DNA of 7,963 nucleotides from an uncultured bacterium (GCA_902826945.1 CADEGS010000202.1:1-7963), one strand, 5' to 3'. Shown: positions 1 to 6,958, numbered from the stretch's first letter. The notes: generated by a model from the letters alone, not told the origin. Numbers and translations: made by a program.

Positions 1-2
1 CG

Positions 3-296
3 TGGGACCAGCTCGCCGTGTGGGCCATCACGGTCGGCTCGAACATGGCGCGCGCCACGCCGTTCCTCGGGCACGAGGGCCCGGGCGCGTCGCTCCTGTC
101 GTTCGGCGGGCTGAACTTCGTCCACGCCGGCGACGACGCGCGCTTCGGCCTCCTGGCCGGACGCTTCGTGGGCGAGGGCGCCCTCTTGCGCTTCTACGTG
201 CTGCACTGCGTGGGGCTGCCCCTGGCCGCCGCCACGCTGATGGCGATCCACTTCTGGCGCGTCCGCAAGGACGGCGGGATCTCGGGGCCGCTGTAG
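3..296 (+). CDS. Cytochrome b6-type subunit, C-terminal end (5' end outside window)
   Basis: This is the last 97 residues of the heme b-binding subunit of a bc/b6f-type quinol oxidoreductase. The frame is open to the window edge, so the start and the first three transmembrane helices are missing. The fragment begins WDQLAVWAITVGSNMARATP, the typical stretch before and in helix C and the Qo-side cd region. Helix D follows, with two heme-ligand histidines at fragment residues 68 and 83 (RFYVLH...AIHFW). They are separated by 14 residues, the spacing of chloroplast/cyanobacterial b6 rather than the 13 of mitochondrial cytochrome b. The protein stops right after RKDGGISGPL, closely resembling the C-terminus of b6 (RKQGISGPL). 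The cytochrome b is therefore naturally split, not truncated by mutation. The next gene, 11 bases downstream, supplies the second half. The copper-like or heme-cn cysteine position of b6 cannot be checked because it lies outside the window. Confidence 0.93.
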   Translation, partial: WDQLAVWAITVGSNMARATPFLGHEGPGASLLSFGGLNFVHAGDDARFGLLAGRFVGEGALLRFYVLHCVGLPLAAATLMAIHFWRVRKDGGISGPL

Positions 297-307
297 GCGC
301 GCCGACC

Positions 308-1390
308 ATGGACCAGACGCTCAAGCACCTGATCGACTGGCTGTTCGAGCCGACGCGCTACTTCCTCGGCTTCGCGGCCGTGATCGCGTGCGTGCTGCTC
401 TTCCGCAAGGTCTTCAGCCGGCCGATCTGGATCATCGGCTTCTTCGTGCTCGGGACCGCCTTCCTCGTCTGGGCCTGGGACGATCCGAACTTCAACAAGA
501 TCGTCACCAAGCCCGACAACGTCCCGATCATCATCCTGCTGGCGGCGGTCGTGTACCTGAGCTGGCTGGCGCTGCACCAGGCCGTCATCAACGACGAGCG
601 CACGAAGCGCGGCGAGCCGACCCTCGAAGGGGAGATGCGCAAGCAGAAGGTGTTCACCTGGCCCGACCTGGTCTACACCGAGTTCATCTGCCTGATCCTC
701 TTCACCGCGCTGCTCGTGATCTGGTCGATCGCGATCCCCGCGCCGATCGAGGAGCCCGCCGCGCTGGCGCGCACGCCGAACCCCTCGAAGGCCCCGTGGT
801 ACTTCCTGGGGCTGCAGGAGCTGCTGGTCTACTTCGACCCGTGGATCGCGGGCGTGCTCCTGCCCGGCTTCATCATCGTCGGGCTGTGCGCGATCCCCTA
901 TCTCGACACGAACCCCAAGGGCAACGGCTACTACACCTTCGACGAGCGACCCTTCGCGGTGTCCTTCTTCTGGGTCGGCTTCGTCCTGTTCTGGGTGTCG
1001 TTCGTCATCCTGGGGACGTTCCTGCGCGGGCCGAACTGGTCCTTCTTCGGGCCGTTCGAGTACTGGGACCTGCACAAGCTCGAGCCGCTGGTCAACGTCG
1101 ACCTGTCCACCTACTTCTGGGTCGACCTGCTCGGCCGGCCGAGGCCGTCGGCGCCGCTGGTGCGCGAGGCGCCCGGCATCCTGCTCCTGCTCGGCTACTT
1201 CCTCGTGCTGCCGCCGCTCCTGGGCAAGACGCTCCTGCGCGGCCTCGTGCAGCAGATGGGCTTCGCGCGCTACAACGTCTTCATGCACCTCTTGCTGTGG
1301 TTCGGGCTGATGCCCGTGAAGATGCTGCTGCGCTGGACGGTGAACTTGAAGTACATCATCGGCATCCCCGAGTGGTTCTTCAACGTGTGA
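308..1390 (+). CDS. Cytochrome b C-terminal-domain (subunit IV-like) membrane subunit
   Basis: This 360-aa integral membrane protein completes the quinol-oxidising core together with the preceding b6-like subunit. Hydrophobic segments lie near residues 16-33, 39-57, 72-92, 123-143, 179-199, 216-238, 287-308 and 322-345. The cytochrome b C-terminal domain (helices E onwards) starts about residue 120. The Qo-loop motif is A162-P-W-Y165 inside SKAPWYFLGLQELL, where most complexes have PEWY. The motif is followed by the conserved LPG (185-187), IPYLD (196-200) and NPKG (202-205) elements. It is more than twice the length of chloroplast subunit IV (about 160 aa), owing to three extra N-terminal membrane segments and an extended C-terminus. 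The ATG at 308 follows the upstream stop by 11 bases and is the first start in frame outside the upstream gene. No strong Shine-Dalgarno is visible, which suggests translational coupling. Family assignment is firm; the role of the extra helices is unknown. Confidence 0.93.
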   Translation: MDQTLKHLIDWLFEPTRYFLGFAAVIACVLLFRKVFSRPIWIIGFFVLGTAFLVWAWDDPNFNKIVTKPDNVPIIILLAAVVYLSWLALHQAVINDERTKRGEPTLEGEMRKQKVFTWPDLVYTEFICLILFTALLVIWSIAIPAPIEEPAALARTPNPSKAPWYFLGLQELLVYFDPWIAGVLLPGFIIVGLCAIPYLDTNPKGNGYYTFDERPFAVSFFWVGFVLFWVSFVILGTFLRGPNWSFFGPFEYWDLHKLEPLVNVDLSTYFWVDLLGRPRPSAPLVREAPGILLLLGYFLVLPPLLGKTLLRGLVQQMGFARYNVFMHLLLWFGLMPVKMLLRWTVNLKYIIGIPEWFFNV

Positions 1391-1403
1391 CGGGACGAGC
1401 TCC

Positions 1404-4400
1404 ATGGCCGATCGCGGCGACACCCACTATCGCGTCGACAAGCTGAACTCCTGGTTCCTCGTCTCGAGCCTGCTGCTGCTCGTCGCCGCCTTCTGGATGG
1501 TGATCGACGACTGGAGCAGGCCCTGGAAGCGCTACCAGCGCGAGTTCCGCGCCATCGAGGCGGAGCGCGCCCGCGCCGACCTCGAGACGCAGGCCGCCCA
1601 GGCCGCCCTGCAGCGCGAGCAGGAGCTGAGCGCCGAGCTGGCGAGCAAGACGTCCGCGCTCGACCAGCAGCGCGAGCGCCTGGACGCCGCCGAGGCCGAG
1701 CTGGTGCAGCTCAAGGGCACGCAGTTCGTCGCGACCGAGGCCGAGAAGAAGGCCAAGCAGCACTTCAACTGGGAGCGCTTCCTGGCCGAGGAGGAGCTGC
1801 TGCACGCGGGCGACGAGGGTCGCCCGGCGACGACCGTCGAGGAGCGCGAGGCGCGCCTGTACGAGCTCTCCGAGGCCAAGATGAAGGCCGACGCGGAGGT
1901 GCTCGCCAAGGAGGCCGAGATCGCCGGCCTGCGCCAGGACGTGCTCGACGTCGAGAACGAGCTGCGCGCCGCGACCAAGGAGATCGACCTGGCGCGCTCC
2001 AAGCTGGCCTCGCTGGCGCCCGAGGACGCGCCCACCCAGGTCGCCAACGTCGTGCGCGACTTCCCCGGCCTCGACTTCATCGGCCCGCGCAACAAGGTGA
2101 ACAAGGTCGTGCTCGAGGACCTCACCTTCGAGCTCAACTTCACCAAGAAGAAGCGCATCGACATGTGCACGACGTGCCACCTGGGCATCGATCGTGCCGG
2201 CTTCGAGGGCTACGAGCAGCCGTTCACCTCGCACCCGCGGCTCGACCTGTTCCTGACCGCCAAGTCGCCGCACCCGCTGAGCGAGGTCGGCTGCACGATC
2301 TGCCACCGGGGCGCCGGCGAGGCGCTCGACTTCCAGCGCGCCGACCACCGCGCCTCCGACGCGGCCGAGGCCGAGCGCTGGGAGGAGGAGCGCCACTGGC
2401 ACAAGCAGCACTACTGGGACTACCCGATGCTGTCCTCGGCCAACGTCGAGGCCGGCTGCGTGCAGTGCCACAAGGACTCGATGGACCTCATCGCCTCCGA
2501 GGCGCCCGAGGTCTCGAAGGGCTACGAGCTCTTCGAGCGCTACGGCTGCTACGCCTGCCACAAGGTCGAGTGGTTCCCGACCGAGCGCCGGCCCGCGCCG
2601 CGCCTGGCCGGCATCGCCCAGAAGACGCGCAAGGAGTGGGTGGACGCCTGGATCGCGAACCCCAAGGCGTTCCGGCCCACGACCTGGATGCCGCGCATCT
2701 TCCACCTCGAGAACTTCGCGCCCGACGTGGTCGTCGCGCGCTCGGGCTACGGCAAGGGCCGCGAGATGATGGGGGACGAGTGGAGCGACGCCGCCATCGC
2801 GGCCGCCTCGGCCTTCGTCTTCAGCCGCGCCGACGACGCGCCCCTGCCCGAGATCCCCGTCGAGGGCGACGTGGAGCGCGGGCGCGAGACGTTCCGCCTG
2901 GTCGGCTGCCTGGCCTGCCACAACGTCGCGCCGCACGGCGAGGCCGAGCGCGCCGAGGCCTGGGACCCGGCCGAGCAGCGCCGCGGCGACAACGAGCACG
3001 GCCCGAACCTGCGCGGCGTCGCGACCAAGGTCACGCCCGAGTGGCTCTTCGCCTGGATCAAGGACCCCGCCTCGTACTGGCCCGGCACGCGCATGCCGGA
3101 CCTGCGCCTGAGCGACCAGGAGGCGGCCGACATCGTCGCCTACGTCTTCGACGAGGGCTCGGAGCCGTTCCACGACGTGCCCGAGGGCTGGCAGGAGGGC
3201 GAGGTCGCCTTCAAGCGCGACGTGCTCGAGGAGCAGGCGCGCTGGTTCTTCAACCGCCTGCTGCCGAGCGAGCTCGAGCGCCGCTTCCGCGAGGAGTGGA
3301 AGGACGACGGGACGCTGCTCGAGGTGCTGGGCGAGAGGTGGGTGCTGAACCAGGGCTGCCACTCGTGCCACGAGATCCCGGGCCTCGAGGACGCCCAGCC
3401 GATCGGCACGGAGCTCACGAACTGGGCCTCGAAGACGGTCGACAAGCTCGACTTCGGCTTCATCCCCGAGATCCTGGCCGAGGAGGAGGGCTGGTCGCAC
3501 CACGCGGTCGAGGAGTTCAAGCAGTACCGCGAGAACTTCCTGGCGCAGAAGCTGCACGCGCCGCGCTCCTACGACCGCCGCAAGATCAAGAACCCGACCG
3601 AGCGGCTGCGCATGCCGCAGTTCGACTTCGCGGACGACGAGGTGCGGGCGCTCGTGACCTTCGTCGCGGGCCTGGTCGACGACGAGGTGCAGCGCGCCAA
3701 GATGGTGCCCGACGCCGAGGCGCAGGCCATGGAGCGCGGCCTGCGCACCATGCGCCAGAAGAACTGCGCGGGCTGCCACCTGATCGAGCCGGCCCTGATC
3801 GAGTTCGATCAGGACGGCGTCCACCATGAGGTGTCCGGGCGCGTGCTCGCGCTCGAGGACGACCCCCTGCCCCCGCCGCTGGAGGGGGGCGATGCCGCCT
3901 TGCGTGACTACCTGGACCGCTACGTCGCCCGCGCGCGCGAGGACGACGACGAGTTCGAGCTCGAGGAGCTGATCGTGCAGCTCCAGCGCCCCGACCCGGC
4001 GCTCGGCGCCGTCGGCACGACCGTGGTCGTCGAGGAGCCCGAGAGCGTGAAGGTCGCGCGGCCCCCGTGGGGCGGCGGGATGGTGCGCGTCGTCACCGAC
4101 TACTACATGAACCCCTGGGACTACGGCGATCCCGAGGGCGAGGGCGCGATCCTCGACGTGGACGGCGAGGCGCGCGTCTACGCCGACGAGCCCTACGACA
4201 AGGTGCGCTGGACCTTCGCTCCGCCCGTCCTGGTCGACGAGGGGCAGAAGCTGCAGCGCGACTGGTTCTACCGCTTCCTGCTCGCGCCCGTGCCGCTGCG
4301 CCAGCAGATGCGCGTGCGCATGCCGACCTTCCAGTGGGAGGAGGGCGAGGCGGGCTCGGTGGCCGACTACTTCGCCGGCGCCGCGCGGCGGCGCTGGCCG

Positions 4401-4997
4401 GAGACCTGGACGCGCGAGGCGATGCTCGCCACCGGCCTCGACGCCGCGGGCATCGCGGCCGACATGGAGGCGCGCAAGCTCCCCAGGGTCGGGGCGCGCG
4501 ACGTGGGCGCCATCGCCGCCGGCGCCCAGCCCGAGACGAAGGCCAACTTCGCCAAGGTGCAGGGCTGGGGCGACGCGGCCGGCTTCTCGATCGCGCCGCC
4601 GCCCTCGGCGAGCTACGAGCCCATCCCGCAGCGCGCGCCGACGACGCTCGACCCGCTCCTGCGGCGCGACCCCGAGTTCTTCGAGCGCGTCCACACGCTG
4701 GTGGAGAAGGGCCCGAACTGCATCCAGTGCCACTTCCTCGCCGGCCGCCCGCCGACCGCCGAGGGGCCCGTCGCGTGGGCGCCCGACCTCGACATCACGC
4801 GCGAGCGGCTGCGGCCCGACTGGACCCGCACCTGGCTCCACGATCCGAGCAAGATCTACCCGGGCACGGCCATGCCGGCCAACTTCCCGCCGGGCGACGC
4901 CGTCTGGCAGGAGTTCCTGCCGGCTCCGAGCGCTCAGCAGATCGAATCCGTCCTGATCTGGCTCTACAACCTGGATCGGGCCCTCGTAAGGAACTGA
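1404..4997 (+). CDS. Membrane-anchored octaheme cytochrome c subunit of a bc/b6f-like complex
   Basis: This 1197-aa protein is presumably the electron-exit subunit replacing cytochrome c1/f. Residues 1-15 are cytoplasmic and 16-35 form one membrane anchor (WFLVSSLLLLVAAFWMVI). About 45-115 and 140-230 are charged, heptad-like coiled coil. Eight CXXCH heme sites follow at residues 255, 297, 352, 382, 502, 652, 788 and 1106 (position of the first Cys). The first three are close together, with no MP motif after them, so they are probably bis-histidine hemes. Each of the last five is followed by a Met-Pro that can supply the distal Met (M429, M564, M737, M973, M1157) and then by a C-terminal helix, as in class I cytochromes c. 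Residues 793-950 form a long insertion in the seventh heme domain. GGGA at 1392-1395 may be the ribosome site, 8 bases before ATG. The gene sits 13 bases after the subunit IV-like gene. Heme count and anchor are seen directly; the role in the complex is inferred from the operon. Confidence 0.92.
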   Translation: MADRGDTHYRVDKLNSWFLVSSLLLLVAAFWMVIDDWSRPWKRYQREFRAIEAERARADLETQAAQAALQREQELSAELASKTSALDQQRERLDAAEAELVQLKGTQFVATEAEKKAKQHFNWERFLAEEELLHAGDEGRPATTVEEREARLYELSEAKMKADAEVLAKEAEIAGLRQDVLDVENELRAATKEIDLARSKLASLAPEDAPTQVANVVRDFPGLDFIGPRNKVNKVVLEDLTFELNFTKKKRIDMCTTCHLGIDRAGFEGYEQPFTSHPRLDLFLTAKSPHPLSEVGCTICHRGAGEALDFQRADHRASDAAEAERWEEERHWHKQHYWDYPMLSSANVEAGCVQCHKDSMDLIASEAPEVSKGYELFERYGCYACHKVEWFPTERRPAPRLAGIAQKTRKEWVDAWIANPKAFRPTTWMPRIFHLENFAPDVVVARSGYGKGREMMGDEWSDAAIAAASAFVFSRADDAPLPEIPVEGDVERGRETFRLVGCLACHNVAPHGEAERAEAWDPAEQRRGDNEHGPNLRGVATKVTPEWLFAWIKDPASYWPGTRMPDLRLSDQEAADIVAYVFDEGSEPFHDVPEGWQEGEVAFKRDVLEEQARWFFNRLLPSELERRFREEWKDDGTLLEVLGERWVLNQGCHSCHEIPGLEDAQPIGTELTNWASKTVDKLDFGFIPEILAEEEGWSHHAVEEFKQYRENFLAQKLHAPRSYDRRKIKNPTERLRMPQFDFADDEVRALVTFVAGLVDDEVQRAKMVPDAEAQAMERGLRTMRQKNCAGCHLIEPALIEFDQDGVHHEVSGRVLALEDDPLPPPLEGGDAALRDYLDRYVARAREDDDEFELEELIVQLQRPDPALGAVGTTVVVEEPESVKVARPPWGGGMVRVVTDYYMNPWDYGDPEGEGAILDVDGEARVYADEPYDKVRWTFAPPVLVDEGQKLQRDWFYRFLLAPVPLRQQMRVRMPTFQWEEGEAGSVADYFAGAARRRWPETWTREAMLATGLDAAGIAADMEARKLPRVGARDVGAIAAGAQPETKANFAKVQGWGDAAGFSIAPPPSASYEPIPQRAPTTLDPLLRRDPEFFERVHTLVEKGPNCIQCHFLAGRPPTAEGPVAWAPDLDITRERLRPDWTRTWLHDPSKIYPGTAMPANFPPGDAVWQEFLPAPSAQQIESVLIWLYNLDRALVRN
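2634..4880 (+). repeat. Internal repeat of monoheme cytochrome c domains within the octaheme subunit
   Basis: A degenerate protein-level repeat recurs before each putative distal methionine: W-x3-(W/F)-(I/L)-x-(N/D/A)-P-x4-P-x-T-x-M-P. Three copies have identical spacing of 17 residues from the first Trp to the Met: W412 to M429, W547 to M564 and W1140 to M1157. A fourth copy, W954 to M973, has two extra residues. The sixth heme domain keeps only the end (NPTERLRMP, M737). Each copy is preceded by a CXXCH and followed by a helix rich in Asp/Glu and Ala. This points to tandem duplication of a class I cytochrome c module. The repeat is at protein level; no long DNA identity is evident. Confidence 0.75.
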
Positions 4998-5043
4998 TCA
5001 GCGGTCCACACCCTGGGGCCGCCCGACCGAAGAAACCACCCTC

Positions 5044-5793
5044 ATGAAGCACCTCGCACTGCTCAGCATCCTCGGAGCCACCGCTCTCTCCGCCGGCAAG
5101 GCGCCGGCCGCCCCGACCGTCTCCGACGAGACCGGCTCGATCGCCGGCAAGGTGATGTGGGAGGGGGATCGCCCCGCCCCGCGCCCGCCGCTCGTGATGG
5201 GCGAGAAGGAGTCGCAGGGCTGCAACCACGACGCCATGAGCACGGCGGACGAGACGCTGCTGATCGACGACAAGGGCGGCATCGCCAACGTCGTCCTGAC
5301 CGTCGAGGTCGAGGGCGTCACGCCCAAGGTGCCGGCCGACCCGATCCTGCTCGACCAGGAGGGCTGCCGCTTCCAGCCGCACGTGGTGGTGGTGCCCGTC
5401 GGCGCGACGCTGCGCTTCGACAACAGCGACGAGACGAACCACAACGTCCACACCTTCGCCAAGAAGAACCAGGCGGTGAACCAGAACATCGCCGCCGGCA
5501 CGACCTACGACCAGAAGGTCGACAAGGCCGAGGTCATCGACGTGAAGTGCGACATCCACCCCTGGATGCGCGGCTACGTCGTCGTGACCGACGCGGCCCA
5601 GTGGGCCGTCAGCGGCAAGGACGGCAGCTTCACGATCGAGGGCCTGCCGCCCGGCGAGTACAAGGTGAGCTGGTGGCACGAGGAGCTCGGCAAGGGCAAG
5701 AGCGAGAAGGTCACCGTCACCGGCGGCGCCAAGGCCGACCTGGCGCTCTCGCTCGGCGCCCAGAAGGAAGCCAAGGGCCGCCGCGGCCGCTAG
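5044..5793 (+). CDS. Exported cupredoxin-like copper protein with carboxypeptidase-regulatory-like domain
   Basis: This 249-aa periplasmic protein has a signal peptide at residues 1-23 (MKHLALLSILGATALSAG, then APAAP). Residues about 28-183 resemble plastocyanin/azurin-type cupredoxins. The candidate type 1 copper ligands are H133 (in NHNVH), C169, H172 and M175 in CDIHPWM. The ligand spacing C-x2-H-x2-M is shorter than the C-x2-H-x4-M of plastocyanin, but CxxHPWM is a recurring pattern in a group of proteins sometimes labelled methylamine-utilisation-like. C60 and C108 could form a disulfide. Residues 189-238 (DGSFTIEGLPPGEYKVSWWH) form a carboxypeptidase-regulatory-like beta-sandwich. The C-terminus is basic (KEAKGRRGR). 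It lies 46 bases after the octaheme gene, so co-transcription is likely and a role as electron acceptor is plausible. A structural or copper-storage role is not excluded. The Shine-Dalgarno is weak; the ATG is chosen because the signal peptide begins there. Confidence 0.88.
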   Translation: MKHLALLSILGATALSAGKAPAAPTVSDETGSIAGKVMWEGDRPAPRPPLVMGEKESQGCNHDAMSTADETLLIDDKGGIANVVLTVEVEGVTPKVPADPILLDQEGCRFQPHVVVVPVGATLRFDNSDETNHNVHTFAKKNQAVNQNIAAGTTYDQKVDKAEVIDVKCDIHPWMRGYVVVTDAAQWAVSGKDGSFTIEGLPPGEYKVSWWHEELGKGKSEKVTVTGGAKADLALSLGAQKEAKGRRGR

Positions 5794-5824
5794 CCCGGCG
5801 CCGGACCGGCGAGGTTGCTTGCAA

Positions 5825-5860
5825 GGCGGGCGCCCCCTCCGCGCGGAGGGGGCGCCCGTC
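5825..5860. terminator. Large perfect GC-rich hairpin after the copper-protein gene
   Basis: The 30 bases at 5828-5857 are a perfect inverted repeat, GGGCGCCCCCTCCGC followed at once by its reverse complement. A C-G pair, a G-T wobble and a G-C pair extend the stem to 5825-5860. It folds as a stem of at least 13 pairs with a GCGC loop. It starts 31 bases after the stop of the cupredoxin gene and ends 81 bases before the next start. There is no T run on either side, so it is either an intrinsic-like terminator of the kind seen in high-GC genomes or an mRNA 3'-end stabiliser. The structure is certain, the function is inferred. Confidence 0.65.
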
Positions 5861-5929
5861 GCGCTTCGGGGGGCCGGGTTCCAACGCTCGCCCGGCGGCC
5901 TGCGTAGACCTCCGTGCCCCACCCAGCCC

Positions 5930-5935
5930 AAGGAG
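5930..5935 (+). promoter_or_regulatory. Strong ribosome binding site deciding the PDZ-protein start
   Basis: AAGGAG sits 6 bases before the ATG at 5942, which opens directly into a signal peptide. This is the best Shine-Dalgarno match in the window. It rules out the longer in-frame reading from TTG at 5819, which would translate through the hairpin at 5825-5860. Confidence 0.85.
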
Positions 5936-5941
5936 CCTGCC

Positions 5942-6946
5942 ATGAGCCGCCGAACGATCCCGCGCACCGTCCTCGCCCTTTCCTGCCTGGCCCTCGCCGC
6001 CGGGCCCGCCGCCGCCGCGCCGCCCGAGCGCATCCAGACCGAGGAGGAGGAGAGCCAGCCGCGCGGCTGGCTGGGGGTCAGCATCCAGGACTCCGAGGAC
6101 GGGGTCCAGGTGGTGGACGTGCGCGCCGAAGGGCCGGCCGCCAGGGCCGGGATCCAGGGCGGCGACGTCGTGGTCTCGATCGACGGCGCCGCGGTGGAGG
6201 CCTTCGCCGACCTGCGCCGCGCGCTGGAGCAGACCCACGTCGGCGAGACCGTCTCGGTCGGCGTGCGCCGCGGCGAGGACGACCTGCGCTTCGCCGTGAC
6301 GCTCGGCGAGCGCGAGGGCGCTCCCGGCCGCCTGGCTCGCGCGCGCCTGCCCGACAAGGGCCCGCTGGCCGACCTGCTGCGCAAGCGCGAGGAGTTCGAG
6401 CGCTCCTGGCGCGCGGACTTCGAGGCCGAGCTGGAGCGCATGCGCCAGCGCTTCGACGACGGCTCGCGCGACCTGGCCGACCAGCTGAGGAAGCGTCTCG
6501 ACGACCGCGGCGAGGCCCGCGGCCCCGACGCCGAGCGCCTGCGCGCCGAGCTCGAGCGCTGGCGCCACCAGCGCCTGGAGGGGATCGAGCGCCTGCGCGC
6601 CGGCCTGCGCGCCTGGAACGAGCCCTTCCGCCTGCAGCGCGACGGGGACGACGACGACGCTCCGGACGCCGACGCGCCCGACGCGGACGACGACGAGGAG
6701 GCCGGGAACGGCTGGCAGCTCTTCCGCTCTCCCGGTCAGGGATGGGCCTGGGCGCGCCCCTACGACGGCGACCAGCTCCACTTCCGCTGGCCGAACGGCT
6801 GGAGCGGCCCCGCCGCGCCGATGGCTCCCCGCGGCCCCGACCTGGGCGAGCTGCGCTCGTCGGTCGAGGACCTGCGCGAGGAGGTGCGCCGCCTGCGCTC
6901 CCAGCTCGAGGACCTGCGCGAGCGCCGCGACCGCAGCGCCCGCTGA
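5942..6946 (+). CDS. Exported single-PDZ-domain protein with coiled coils, no protease domain
   Basis: This 334-aa protein has a Sec-type signal peptide at residues 1-26 (arginines at 3-4 and 8, then a hydrophobic core, then GPAAAAP). One PDZ domain of the HtrA/DegP or CtpA bacterial type spans about 41-122, with the carboxylate-binding loop GWLGV (42-46), the core AARAGIQGGDVVVSIDG (66-82) and a final FAVTLGE strand. No Ser-His-Asp protease module precedes or follows it, so it is a binding or scaffold protein rather than an enzyme. Residues about 140-225 are long, highly charged helix; 234-253 are almost all Asp/Glu/Ala/Pro; 256-292 are Trp/Pro/Gly-rich; 299-332 form a second clear coiled coil (leucine heptads, LRREVxxLRSQLEDL-like). 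It lies after a hairpin and has its own strong ribosome site, so it is probably a separate transcription unit from the respiratory operon. Substrate or partner is unknown. Confidence 0.87.
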   Translation: MSRRTIPRTVLALSCLALAAGPAAAAPPERIQTEEEESQPRGWLGVSIQDSEDGVQVVDVRAEGPAARAGIQGGDVVVSIDGAAVEAFADLRRALEQTHVGETVSVGVRRGEDDLRFAVTLGEREGAPGRLARARLPDKGPLADLLRKREEFERSWRADFEAELERMRQRFDDGSRDLADQLRKRLDDRGEARGPDAERLRAELERWRHQRLEGIERLRAGLRAWNEPFRLQRDGDDDDAPDADAPDADDDEEAGNGWQLFRSPGQGWAWARPYDGDQLHFRWPNGWSGPAAPMAPRGPDLGELRSSVEDLREEVRRLRSQLEDLRERRDRSAR

Positions 6947-6958
6947 CAGCTCGCTTTC

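Noticed and set aside
2..307. Reading the subunit IV-like frame upstream to the window edge as a fusion protein
   Set aside because: The upstream part overlaps the b6-like gene in another frame and is Arg/Gly-rich nonsense; the cytochrome sequence is in the frame beginning at 3 and ends with the b6-like terminus.
1385..1403. Possible frameshift joining the cytochrome b C-terminal subunit and the octaheme subunit
   Set aside because: Both have proper termini: the first stops at TGA 1388-1390 and the second starts with its own ATG followed by a conserved-looking N-terminus before the membrane anchor.
2165..3829. Plus-strand open frame of 554 codons in another frame inside the octaheme gene
   Set aside because: Arg/Ala/Gly/Pro-rich translation typical of an out-of-frame reading of high-GC coding DNA.
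1380..4841. Very long minus-strand open frame (1153 codons) opposite the octaheme gene
   Set aside because: It is a shadow of high-GC coding on the + strand. Its translation is Leu/Val/Arg/Ala/Gly low complexity without motifs, while the + strand frame has eight CXXCH sites, a membrane anchor and domain repeats.
5819..5941. N-terminal extension of the PDZ protein from TTG at 5819
   Set aside because: It would read through the hairpin at 5825-5860. The ATG at 5942 has AAGGAG 6 bases upstream and starts a signal peptide.
4795..6441. Minus-strand open frame of 548 codons spanning three + strand genes
   Set aside because: It crosses two intergenic hairpins and ribosome sites, has a low-complexity composition, and opposes well-supported exported proteins.
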